Below, piece by piece: positions 6,459 through 13,663 of a stretch of 26,044 nucleotides of DNA. The translations under genes were made by a program, and so were the position numbers. The notes under the pieces are model-generated. The model had not been told where the DNA came from. It did not search any database and worked only from the letters and a program-made list of their open reading frames with translations. Every line of letters begins with the position of its first letter. Within the stretch, counting starts at the first letter, position 1. This DNA comes from a virus. Where the stretch lies: the IMG/VR virus record IMGVR_UViG_3300037993_000022, positions 1 to 26,044 of that record; one strand, given 5' to 3'.

Positions 6459-9136
6459 TCACTTTGGCCGACGAACTAAATAAAGGCACCGGGAACGAAT
6501 ACAATGCCGTGATCGGTGGGTCAGGTGACAAATACGGTCCGCCTCCTGGTGGCTATCGAGGCGCAATTCCAGGATCAGGCGATCTCAGCCTGCAGCCAGG
6601 CGAGCAGCTGCCGCGAAAGTTCAATCCGATGCAGGAGTTCGGTCTTACCGGCCTGCCGCGCTTTGGCGGTTTTGTATATGAGGAATGGCTGCAGGACCTG
6701 GTGGGCATTCGAGGCCGCAACATATACCGGGAGATGCGGGACAACGATCCGATCATCGGAGCGATCCTGTTTACGATCGAGATGCTCTGCAGGCAGGTCA
6801 GCTGGTCGGTCAAGGCCGGAGGTGACTCGCCTGCAGACCAGGAAGCAGCGGATTTCCTGAATTCTTGCATGCACGATATGAGCACCAGCTGGCACGACTT
6901 CATTACTGAGGCCTTATCAATGTTCGTTTTTGGGTGGTCGTGGCACGAGATCTGTTACAAGAAGCGGCTGGGCGGCGCTGACTACGCCGATCCGCTGACT
7001 CGCTCGAAGTACGACGACGGCAGGATCGGCTGGCGCAAGCTGCCGATCAGGGCGCAGGAGACGCTCTGGCGCTGGACGTTTGACAATGAGGGCGGCATCA
7101 AGATCATGAATCAGTTGCCGCCGCCTGACTTCATTCCGAGGCGCCTGCCGATCGAGAAGGCACTGCTATTCCGGACGAAGAGCTACAAGAACAATCCAGA
7201 GGGGCGCCCTATTCGTGTTGACACGCCCGTCTTGACTCCGCATGGATGGACAACGATGGGCGAGATAAAGGTCGGCGATCGCGTTTATGACGAGCAGGGG
7301 CACATTCGGAATGTTGTTGGGAAATCGGAAGTGTTCACTGATCGGCCTGTTTACGAAGTCGTATTCAGCACCGATCACGTGATATATGCTGATGTCTGCC
7401 ACGAATGGTCAGTGACAACACGCAATGACAGGTTCAACAAGAAGAAACCTCGGAAGCTCACGACGGAGCAGATGTATAAACTATTGGCCGAGGGAAAGCC
7501 TCGGCATTTCTCGTGTGGGCAAGCGCCCATATTGGAAGCAGAAAGGGTCGATTTGCCTATTGACCCTTATATCATGGGGTACTGGCTCGGAAATGGTATA
7601 ACGAGCAAGGGCGCATTCTCTGTTTCAAAAGAGGACTGTGCTTTTATTTGCTCACAATTTGAAGCCGCAGGCTACCGATGCAATTATGACGGCAACACCA
7701 CAGTGAGCACTACTGGCTTGCTCACGGATTTAAAAGACTTGGGTGTTCTCGGCAATAAGTATGTGCCGGATGAGTATATGAGGGCACACCCTGAGCAGCG
7801 GCTTGCGTTGCTTCAAGGGCTGATGGACTCTGATGGTCATTCGCCTGGGGATAAGAAAGACAAGGCAAGCGAATTTGCCAACACCAACATGCTATTGATC
7901 AGATCCGTTTCTGAACTGGTGCGTAGTTTGGGAGGACAACCAAGATTCAGGGTCATGGAAGAGGCCGGAAGTCTTGGGGGCACAATTAAGGGAAGGCGTA
8001 TCATGTCCAAGAACGATGTCTATGAAATTACGTTCATGCTGGACATACCTGTTCATCGCCTGCCCCGCAAACTAAAAGCGCAGACGCTTAGCAGATCGAG
8101 CAGAACCAGCGGCCACTTCATTAGGGCGATTCGACGAGTAGACAACGCGGACACTGTTTGCATTGAGGTCGATAGCCCTAATCACCTGTTTCTCGCTGGG
8201 GAAGGTATGGTGCCAACTCATAATTCTTGTCTGCGCACGGCTTACAGGGCGTGGTATTTTAAGAAGCACATCGAGGAGATCGAGGCGATTGGCGTCGAGC
8301 GTGACCTGGCCGGGCTGCCGGTCGCGCTGGTGCCCCCGGAGATTCTTGACGTAAATGCTTCAGACGCTGAGAAGGCGGTCCTGACCTACGTCAAGAATCT
8401 GGTCATGAGCCTGAGACGTGACGAGCTGGAGGGCGTCGTCTTTCCGGCAGAGCTGACATCGGCAGGGACGCCCTCAGGCTATAAACTGTCGCTGCTGTCG
8501 GCGGGCGGCTCCGGCAGGCGTCAGTTTGACACGAACGCGATCATCATGCGCTATAACCAGCAGATCGCCTGTACGGTCATGGCGGACTTCATCCTGCTGG
8601 GACAAGGAAAGGTCGGATCATTTGCGCTGCACAGCGACAAGACGGAACTGTTCGCCCAGGCGCTGGCTGCGTGGCTGGATGCGGTCTCTGAGGTTATCAA
8701 CCGCCACGGCGTGCCGCGGCTCTTTGCGCTTAACACATTTCCGGGGATCACGAAACTCCCGGAAGTGGAGCATGGTCAAGTAAAGGAGTACGACTTGGTG
8801 GACCTGGCTGCTTATATCACGGCGCTGTCGGGTGCCGGCATGATGCTTTTCCCTGACGATGAGCTGGAGAACCAGCTGCGGCGTGCTGCGAATTTGGTCG
8901 AGAAACAAAAGGACTCCGACGAGACGGCGGCGCAGAATCTCCAGGAAGACCAGGGCCGCGGCGGTCAAGGGCCGGCGAAGCAGCCGGGCGACGGCACGAC
9001 TCCGGAAGACCAGGATGAATCGGCGACGCCTCCGGTGCAGAAGCGCGTGATCCCGGTTACCCAGGACGTGGCCGTCGAACTTATGGGCCTCATGAAGGAA
9101 TTTCAGGATCTGGTCAAGAGGATGAGGGTGGCTTAG
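6455..9136 (+). CDS. Portal protein precursor containing an intein
   Basis: 893 aa as translated. Residues 252-590 are an intein, leaving a 554-residue portal after splicing. The exteins match Mu gp29/DUF935-like portals: an N-terminal part with IREMRDNDPIIGAILFTIE-type sequence (about 90-120), then NNPEGR just before the intein and SCLRTAYRAWYFKKHIEEIE just after, which together form the conserved portal segment. The portal is a dodecameric ring at one head vertex, serving DNA entry, terminase docking and tail joining. The C-terminus is Gln/Glu/Gly-rich, as in many portals, and may be flexible. The GTG start at 6455 overlaps the terminase stop. Splicing is required to make a working virion. 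Confidence 0.9.
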   Translation: MITLADELNKGTGNEYNAVIGGSGDKYGPPPGGYRGAIPGSGDLSLQPGEQLPRKFNPMQEFGLTGLPRFGGFVYEEWLQDLVGIRGRNIYREMRDNDPIIGAILFTIEMLCRQVSWSVKAGGDSPADQEAADFLNSCMHDMSTSWHDFITEALSMFVFGWSWHEICYKKRLGGADYADPLTRSKYDDGRIGWRKLPIRAQETLWRWTFDNEGGIKIMNQLPPPDFIPRRLPIEKALLFRTKSYKNNPEGRPIRVDTPVLTPHGWTTMGEIKVGDRVYDEQGHIRNVVGKSEVFTDRPVYEVVFSTDHVIYADVCHEWSVTTRNDRFNKKKPRKLTTEQMYKLLAEGKPRHFSCGQAPILEAERVDLPIDPYIMGYWLGNGITSKGAFSVSKEDCAFICSQFEAAGYRCNYDGNTTVSTTGLLTDLKDLGVLGNKYVPDEYMRAHPEQRLALLQGLMDSDGHSPGDKKDKASEFANTNMLLIRSVSELVRSLGGQPRFRVMEEAGSLGGTIKGRRIMSKNDVYEITFMLDIPVHRLPRKLKAQTLSRSSRTSGHFIRAIRRVDNADTVCIEVDSPNHLFLAGEGMVPTHNSCLRTAYRAWYFKKHIEEIEAIGVERDLAGLPVALVPPEILDVNASDAEKAVLTYVKNLVMSLRRDELEGVVFPAELTSAGTPSGYKLSLLSAGGSGRRQFDTNAIIMRYNQQIACTVMADFILLGQGKVGSFALHSDKTELFAQALAAWLDAVSEVINRHGVPRLFALNTFPGITKLPEVEHGQVKEYDLVDLAAYITALSGAGMMLFPDDELENQLRRAANLVEKQKDSDETAAQNLQEDQGRGGQGPAKQPGDGTTPEDQDESATPPVQKRVIPVTQDVAVELMGLMKEFQDLVKRMRVA
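7208..8224 (+). mobile_element. Class 3 intein with LAGLIDADG homing endonuclease, in the portal gene
   Basis: 339 residues (precursor 252-590). Block A reads PIRVDTPVLTPHGW, with Pro where Cys or Ser normally sits. The class 3 signature W-C-T is complete: Trp318 in CHEWSV (block B), Cys569 in TVCIEV (block F position 4) and Thr588 in PTHN (block G). The C-terminus is His589-Asn590, followed by Ser591 as +1 residue. A dodecapeptide endonuclease is nested inside: YIMGYWLGNG (372-381) and LLQGLMDSDG (ending 461). The first motif has Asn380 where the metal-binding Asp/Glu is usual; the second keeps Asp460. The insert is visibly more AT-rich than the flanks, as expected for a recently arrived element. 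Confidence 0.9.
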
Positions 9137-10372
9137 ATGGCAGTCAGCCGGGAATGGCTCGAAGAGCTGGACGATCTCCTGGGGCGGGCAATCGAGACTG
9201 TTGAGAAAGCATCATCTCCTGAATGGCAGCAGATTCATAATATTGCGGACGCTTACCACAACCGGGTCAAGCTGGCTTTCCTGCAAGCGACAAGGCAGAC
9301 CCAGGCAGCGATCAATATAGGTGTCCTGACCAGGTATGTGCAGGCTGAGTTTGACAAGAAGCGGCTGGGCAAGAGGGATACTGTTTGGGCGGTCGTCCAC
9401 AAAATGCGGGAAGTGTTCGGGCTGTTCAAGGCGGCCTTGAGGTCTGATGAACTGGACAACATGACGCAGGAAGACTGGCTGAACGTGCTGCCGAACATGA
9501 CGCCGGACGAGATTAACCAGGCGCTCCAGAGCGGGGCGCTGGACCAGAACACCGTCATTACCTACTGGCTAAACAAGTTCGATACAGAGAGCATGACCGG
9601 CGTGCTCAGGCAGCTCTACAACAGCGGGCTGATGCCGGACGTGGTCTTCGCGGTCCTGCTGGCGAGGGTCGTGGGCAGGCCGATCAGCAGCGCAGCCGGT
9701 GAGGCGGCTGCGGCTGCGGCGGCCAACCTGCAGAAGTTCGGCATCAAGATGGACTTCAGTCTCAAGGACCCACTGGCGCAGGCCTGGATTAAGCAGTACA
9801 CGGCTAACCGGGTAGTGCAGGTCACCAGCGACACGAAGATGATGATCCGAGGGGCTATCGACCAGGCCTTTGATAAGGGTGGACACCCTTATCAGACGGC
9901 GGCGCAGATCCGGCAGTTCATTGGCCTAACAAGCAGGCAGACGGCATCGGTGCAGGCCCAGACGGCCAAGCTGGCGGCGACAGGGCAGTACCAGCCGGAT
10001 CAGCTTGCAATGATGACGCAGGCAATGACCACGAAGAAGAAAATAGACAGGTCGCTGAATATCGCCAGGACAGAAACGATCAATGCAGCCTATGCAGGTC
10101 AGCAGGCGGCGTGGGAAAGTGCGCTTGACAAGGGGCTGCTCGACCCTGATCGGCATTATAAGAAGTGGATTGTCACCAACGACGACAGGTTGTGCCCGCC
10201 CTGCGCGGCGATGGACGGTAAGAAGGTGCCGATCAAGGAGCAGTTTCACAGCGACGATTTTGGCGACGTGGACGGACCGGCACTGCATCCTCAGTGCCGG
10301 TGTGCAGCTGGGATTGTAGAAACGGGAGGACAGTCAGCTAATGGGCCAAGCGATGAATCAGCCGGTTCATAA
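9137..10372 (+). CDS. Mu gpF-like minor head protein (SPP1 gp7 family)
   Basis: 411 aa, ATG immediately after the portal stop. A long helical N-terminal part is followed by the MuF signature: NIARTETINAAYAGQQAAW (308-326), YKKWIVTNDDRLCPPC with C353 and C356, and GPALHPQCRC with H384, C387 and C389, probably a zinc site. These proteins sit inside or at the neck of the head next to the portal, and are sometimes ejected with DNA. Many carry a C-terminal toxin or enzyme domain; none is present here, as the protein ends about 20 residues after the MuF motif. It overlaps the following gene by 32 bases. Confidence 0.9.
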   Translation: MAVSREWLEELDDLLGRAIETVEKASSPEWQQIHNIADAYHNRVKLAFLQATRQTQAAINIGVLTRYVQAEFDKKRLGKRDTVWAVVHKMREVFGLFKAALRSDELDNMTQEDWLNVLPNMTPDEINQALQSGALDQNTVITYWLNKFDTESMTGVLRQLYNSGLMPDVVFAVLLARVVGRPISSAAGEAAAAAAANLQKFGIKMDFSLKDPLAQAWIKQYTANRVVQVTSDTKMMIRGAIDQAFDKGGHPYQTAAQIRQFIGLTSRQTASVQAQTAKLAATGQYQPDQLAMMTQAMTTKKKIDRSLNIARTETINAAYAGQQAAWESALDKGLLDPDRHYKKWIVTNDDRLCPPCAAMDGKKVPIKEQFHSDDFGDVDGPALHPQCRCAAGIVETGGQSANGPSDESAGS

Positions 10373-10682
10373 TCTTATGGTCGAATACCTAAAAGGCAGG
10401 GCGGCGGACGGCCATTTCCAGGAGGGCAAATTCTACACGGATAGCGTCCACTTAATCACAGACGGTCGGCAGTGGGAACTGCACGACTTTGCCGAGCGGA
10501 TCGGGCTGAGGCGGATATGGTATCAGGAAATGCCAGCGCACGCGATCCCGCACTATGACATTCTGTCGCCTAGGATTCTAGCTCGAGCGCTGGTGCTCGG
10601 GGCGGTGGAAGTCACACCCAAGCAGCTAGTCAGGATCTGGCTGGAGAAAAACGAGTCTCCAGGAAGCGCTCAGGCGCTCTGA
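10341..10682 (+). CDS. DUF4031 family protein
   Basis: 113 aa, with ATG about 10 bases after GGGAGGA. The pattern DGRQWELHDFAERIGLRRIW, then a helix and HYDILSPRILARALVLGAVE, matches the DUF4031 family of small proteins (motifs LHxFAxxxGLxRxWxQ and HYDL). The biochemical role is unknown; members occur in phages and actinobacteria. It is the last gene before a strong terminator, so it closes the portal transcription unit. Confidence 0.75.
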   Translation: MGQAMNQPVHNLMVEYLKGRAADGHFQEGKFYTDSVHLITDGRQWELHDFAERIGLRRIWYQEMPAHAIPHYDILSPRILARALVLGAVEVTPKQLVRIWLEKNESPGSAQAL

Positions 10683-10751
10683 AATAGAGTATCAAGGGCA
10701 ATCATACCAGGCCAGCCGAGCCTGCTCGTCCTGGGACAGATATGAGAGAGG
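10683..10751 (+). other. Short non-coding leader with a nested hairpin
   Basis: No gene. CCAGG (10707-10711) pairs with CCTGG (10730-10734) around CGAG/CTCG (10717-10720, 10725-10728) with a 4-base loop. This structured RNA lies directly before the terminator. No known riboswitch class is recognised. Confidence 0.35.
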
Positions 10752-10752
10752 A

Positions 10753-10795
10753 AAAAAGCCAGCAATATCAAGGCATTGCGGGCTTTTTGCTTTTT
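10753..10795 (+). terminator. Rho-independent terminator inside the structural operon
   Basis: AAAAAGCC-A-GCAAT (10753-10766) pairs with ATTGC-G-GGCTTTTT (10775-10788): 13 base pairs with one mismatch, an 8-base loop, and T tracts at 10784-10788 and 10791-10795. It separates the portal/MuF unit from the protease/scaffold unit, so either antitermination, readthrough or a downstream promoter is needed for the rest. Confidence 0.85.
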
Positions 10796-10811
10796 AAGGG
10801 GGAATGCAGCC

Positions 10812-11324
10812 ACGAAGGTACAGGTCGATGTATTGAAGGCGGACGTCAAAAAGCGCTACACCTTGGGCGAGGTCTATGTGCCGAATGAATTTGACACACA
10901 GGGCGACATGGCGACGCCTGAGGAGGTCGAGAAGGCCTGCTGGAACTACATGCGCAGGCTGCAGGGCCTCGATCCGCTGACGAAGCTCGGTAAGTCGCTT
11001 GTGGCGGCGCTCGCCAAGGCGCACAGCTCGGGGGGGTCGCTTAGGTTGGATGTAACGGAAATATGGGCGGACGTCGAAAAGGGCGCAGCGCTGATCAATG
11101 ACATGCACGAACGGGATCTGACTGGCGAACAGCCTGAGGTCGTGGAGTGCTACACCGCCCCGGCTGACTTTACGGCTGAGGCTCCTGAGGGGACACGGAT
11201 GATCAAAAAGGGGACGTGGCTGCTCGGCGTGATCTGGCCGCAGGCATATTTTCAGAAGATTCTCGATAGAGAGCGCACGGGCTATTCGATGGAAGGTAGA
11301 GGGAGGCGGGTGCCGGTTGGCTAA
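10812..11324 (+). CDS. xkdF: XkdF-like prohead protease, probable ACG start
   Basis: About 170 aa. The sequence after the start (KRYTLGEVYVPNEFDTQGD, EEVEKACWNYMRR, VVECYTAPADF, IKKGTWLLGVIW, GYSMEGRGRR) follows the putative phage serine protease XkdF family, expected to cleave scaffold and capsid proteins during prohead maturation. There is no ATG, GTG or TTG at a sensible place. AAGGGGG (10796-10802) is followed 9 bases later by ACG (10812), giving a natural N-terminus (M)KVQVDVLKADVKKRYTLG. The only other in-frame choices are TTG 10776, inside the terminator stem, and TTG 10833, which would remove ten residues of family-like sequence. The stop overlaps the next gene by 8 bases. Confidence 0.8.
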   Translation, partial: TKVQVDVLKADVKKRYTLGEVYVPNEFDTQGDMATPEEVEKACWNYMRRLQGLDPLTKLGKSLVAALAKAHSSGGSLRLDVTEIWADVEKGAALINDMHERDLTGEQPEVVECYTAPADFTAEAPEGTRMIKKGTWLLGVIWPQAYFQKILDRERTGYSMEGRGRRVPVG

Positions 11325-13104
11325 AGAGGACAAGCACCTACTGTATGACCTGGACATTACGGCCGTTGCTGGCGTCGATCGCGCTGCGAATCGGCGTCAG
11401 TTTCTGGTAATCAAGAGGGCAGACAAGGAAGGGGGGGAAAGCATGAAGGGAACGGGGCCAGCATGTGAGGACTGCAAGGGCGGCAACTGCAAGGACTGCC
11501 CCTGCGTCAAATGCACGAAGGCTGACTGTAAGGACTGCAAAGAGACGCCGCTGACGAAGGCCGGAACCGGACCAGTCTGCGAGAAGTGCGAGGGCGGCCA
11601 GTGCTCGAAGTGCGCCTGCAGCAAGTGCAACAAGCAGGGGTGCCAGGGCTGCCAGGAAACACCGCTCGGAAAGAAGGGGACGGGTCCAGCCTGCCAGGAC
11701 TGCGATGGCAAGAACTGTGCGAAGTGCAACTGCCAGGACTGTGAGAAGGACAGCTGCAAGGGGTGCAGCGAGACTCCGCTCAATAAGAAAGGGTCAGGTC
11801 CGGCCTGCGAAGACTGCAAAGGCGGACCGTGCGCGAAGTGCAGTTGCCTGAAGTGTAAGAAGGCCAGTTGTGAGGGCTGCGACGAGACTCCGCTTGGCAA
11901 GGCAGACGGCAAGAAGCCGATGAAGACAGAGGCGGGTGTCCAGTATCCGGCAGAAGCGTACGCTCATGTGCCAGATCCCAGCAAACCTTCGGACTGGAAG
12001 ATCAGGCTCTGGGACGATAGCAAGAAGGAGACGCCGAAGCAGATCGGCATGGCAGCGGCAGCTCTGAGTCCGGGAGGTTTCAGGGGGAACCAGGCCAAGA
12101 TTCCTTCCGAAGACTTGCCGGGCGTCAAGGCGAAGGTCAGGGCAGCGTGGAAGCGTGTCAATCCAGACGCGAAGCCGGAGGATATGCCGGACGTGCTGAA
12201 AAGCGACGGTACCGGGGGCAATATGGTCGAGCGTCTCCTGGTCCGGTTGGGGATCAAGAAGAGCGCGAGCGCACTGGAAGGCCTGGAGCAGGTACTTGAG
12301 GCGCTAAAGGCCGAGGGTGTCCTCAAGATCGGACGCAAGATCAACGCGGAGAAGCTCGGCAACATGAAAGAGATCCACCAGTCGCTCGGACAATTGATCG
12401 ACTGGGCGGAAGCAAGCGACGAGGCCGGCAATGACGACCTCGGGGACGAGGACGGTGCAGGTGATGGCGCAGGGCCAGGTGCTAGCGGCGATGCCGAAGG
12501 CGCTAATAATGCGCTGGACTTTGAGGGCCAGCTAGACACCGACAAAAACGCAAGAAAGGGGCTGAACAAAAACGTGGACAAGCAGCAAGAGGAGCTTCTG
12601 AAGGGCGAGATGGCCGCGCTCAAGAAGTCGAATGAAGACCTGAAGAAGCAGAACGAGACAATCGTGGCGCAACTGACCGCCCAGGCCGAGCTGAACAAGG
12701 CCGAGAAAGAGCTGCGGGTCAAGAACGAGTGCATCGCCAAGGCCGCGGGATTCAAGTATCTGTCGACTCCGACTGCCGAACTGGGCGAAATGCTCTACAA
12801 GGCGGCGCAGTCCATGACTCCAGAGGATTATGCCAAGCTGGAGGCGACTTTCAAGGCGGCGAATGAGGCAGCAAAGAACGCCGGAGTCTTCAGCGTGATC
12901 GGCTCGGACGCAACATCCAAGGGCGCCGGGGCAGTCGAAAAAGTCGAGGCGATGGCGAAGGAAATGATCAGCAAGTCATCCGGCAAGCTGTCGCATGCTG
13001 CGGCAATGGCCGACATCTTCAAAAACGACCCGCAACTCTATGCCGAGTATGACGCGGAGCAGAAGGCTGGCGGCTACGACAGGGACGACGGCATAAACGA
13101 GTAA
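11317..13104 (+). CDS. Scaffold-like protein with four 8-cysteine repeats
   Basis: 595 aa from a TTG at 11317, 10 bases after AGAGGGAGG. Order of parts: residues 8-34 with AVAGVDRAANRRQFLVIKR, the short VDxxAN segment often found beside phage proteases and scaffolds; 45-196, four 38-residue cysteine repeats; about 207-290, a DUF6582-like domain (VPDPSKPSDWKIRLWD, GGFRGNQAKIP); about 370-410, acidic Gly/Asp-rich; about 421-470, a coiled coil; and a helical C-terminus. Scaffold proteins line the prohead and are removed by the protease, which here lies just upstream. An ATG at 11443 with a G-rich site before it could give a shorter product starting at the repeats. The 32-cysteine array is not part of any scaffold family I know. 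Confidence 0.75.
   Translation: MAKEDKHLLYDLDITAVAGVDRAANRRQFLVIKRADKEGGESMKGTGPACEDCKGGNCKDCPCVKCTKADCKDCKETPLTKAGTGPVCEKCEGGQCSKCACSKCNKQGCQGCQETPLGKKGTGPACQDCDGKNCAKCNCQDCEKDSCKGCSETPLNKKGSGPACEDCKGGPCAKCSCLKCKKASCEGCDETPLGKADGKKPMKTEAGVQYPAEAYAHVPDPSKPSDWKIRLWDDSKKETPKQIGMAAAALSPGGFRGNQAKIPSEDLPGVKAKVRAAWKRVNPDAKPEDMPDVLKSDGTGGNMVERLLVRLGIKKSASALEGLEQVLEALKAEGVLKIGRKINAEKLGNMKEIHQSLGQLIDWAEASDEAGNDDLGDEDGAGDGAGPGASGDAEGANNALDFEGQLDTDKNARKGLNKNVDKQQEELLKGEMAALKKSNEDLKKQNETIVAQLTAQAELNKAEKELRVKNECIAKAAGFKYLSTPTAELGEMLYKAAQSMTPEDYAKLEATFKAANEAAKNAGVFSVIGSDATSKGAGAVEKVEAMAKEMISKSSGKLSHAAAMADIFKNDPQLYAEYDAEQKAGGYDRDDGINE
11449..11904 (+). repeat. Four in-frame 114-bp cysteine repeats
   Basis: Units at 11449-11562, 11563-11676, 11677-11790 and 11791-11904, each 38 codons. 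Every unit has eight Cys with the same mirror-symmetric spacing C-x2-C-x4-C-x2-C-x-C-x2-C-x4-C-x2-C and the linker ETPL. Intervening residues and codons (TGC/TGT) differ between units while the cysteines never do, which indicates selection on a metal-binding or disulfide pattern, not a fresh slippage event. Confidence 0.9.
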
Positions 13105-13171
13105 CAGCCGTCGCCAGAGGTATCACAGGTAACATGTTTTTGGACACATGACTAAAAAGGGGGAAGACGCA

Positions 13172-13564
13172 ATGGCTTTCGAGCAACCGCTTTTCGCACC
13201 CGCGGGCATGGTCGCCAATAGCGACCTGAGCCAGAAGGGTTACTGCCTCGTGAAGATGGTCGGCGACATGCTGGTCGACGTTTGCAGCGTGGTGACAGAC
13301 AAGCCGATCGGGATCGTCCAGAACGCTCCCAGCCAGGGCCAGATGTGCGAGGTCATGTCAGTCGGAGTCAGCAAGCTCCAGGTCGGTCAGAGCGATCTGG
13401 ACTATGGCGCCTCGGTCGGGACGGACATCAATGGAAACGGTGCGCCGTATGTGGAAGGCACGGACACGACCAAATACATCATCGGCCAGGTCATCAGCTC
13501 CGGGAGCGCCGGGGCAGTCGCCTCCGTCGCCATTAACTGCCTGATTCCGCATCGCGGATCCTAA
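13172..13564 (+). CDS. Head decoration/stabilisation protein (DUF2190-like)
   Basis: 130 aa from the ATG at 13172, 7 bases after AAAGGGGGAA; an ATG at 13148 has no such site. Beta-rich sequence with DKPIGIVQNAP, the conserved hydrophobic strand of DUF2190/decoration proteins in which the capsid stabiliser corrects for expansion. Position between scaffold and major capsid protein supports this. A terminator follows. The assignment to the exact family is by pattern and context. Confidence 0.68.
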   Translation: MAFEQPLFAPAGMVANSDLSQKGYCLVKMVGDMLVDVCSVVTDKPIGIVQNAPSQGQMCEVMSVGVSKLQVGQSDLDYGASVGTDINGNGAPYVEGTDTTKYIIGQVISSGSAGAVASVAINCLIPHRGS

Positions 13565-13597
13565 CAGGCAGCGGCTCCGGCTTTTAGACGCAAGACC

Positions 13598-13625
13598 AAA
13601 AGAGCACCTTTCGGGGTGCTTTTTG
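13598..13625 (+). terminator. Terminator between decoration and major capsid genes
   Basis: AGCACC (13603-13608) pairs with GGTGCT (13615-13620), 6-base loop, followed by a run of T and preceded by AAAA. It ends 38 bases before the capsid start. No clear promoter lies between, so partial readthrough probably sets the ratio of decoration to capsid transcripts, or RNA processing protects the capsid message. Confidence 0.8.
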
Positions 13626-13663
13626 TGTGCTCAATTTCAACTCACGGAAGGAGTGTAAAAACG

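Noticed and set aside
7208-8224. Group I or II intron instead of an intein
   Set aside because: The insert keeps the reading frame, has intein blocks A, B, F and G and a C-terminal His-Asn, and shows no intron core or in-frame stops.
10776-10811. TTG start for the XkdF-like protease
   Set aside because: It lies within the terminator stem-loop, has no ribosome site and would add a Phe/Cys-rich tail unlike the family.
11300-11330. Frameshift joining the protease and scaffold frames into one protein
   Set aside because: The scaffold frame has its own TTG with a good ribosome site and begins with the short segment that commonly opens such proteins. No slippery sequence is seen at the overlap.
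13120-13160. Small inverted repeat CATGT/ACATG before the decoration gene
   Set aside because: Only five base pairs with an 8-base loop; likely chance.
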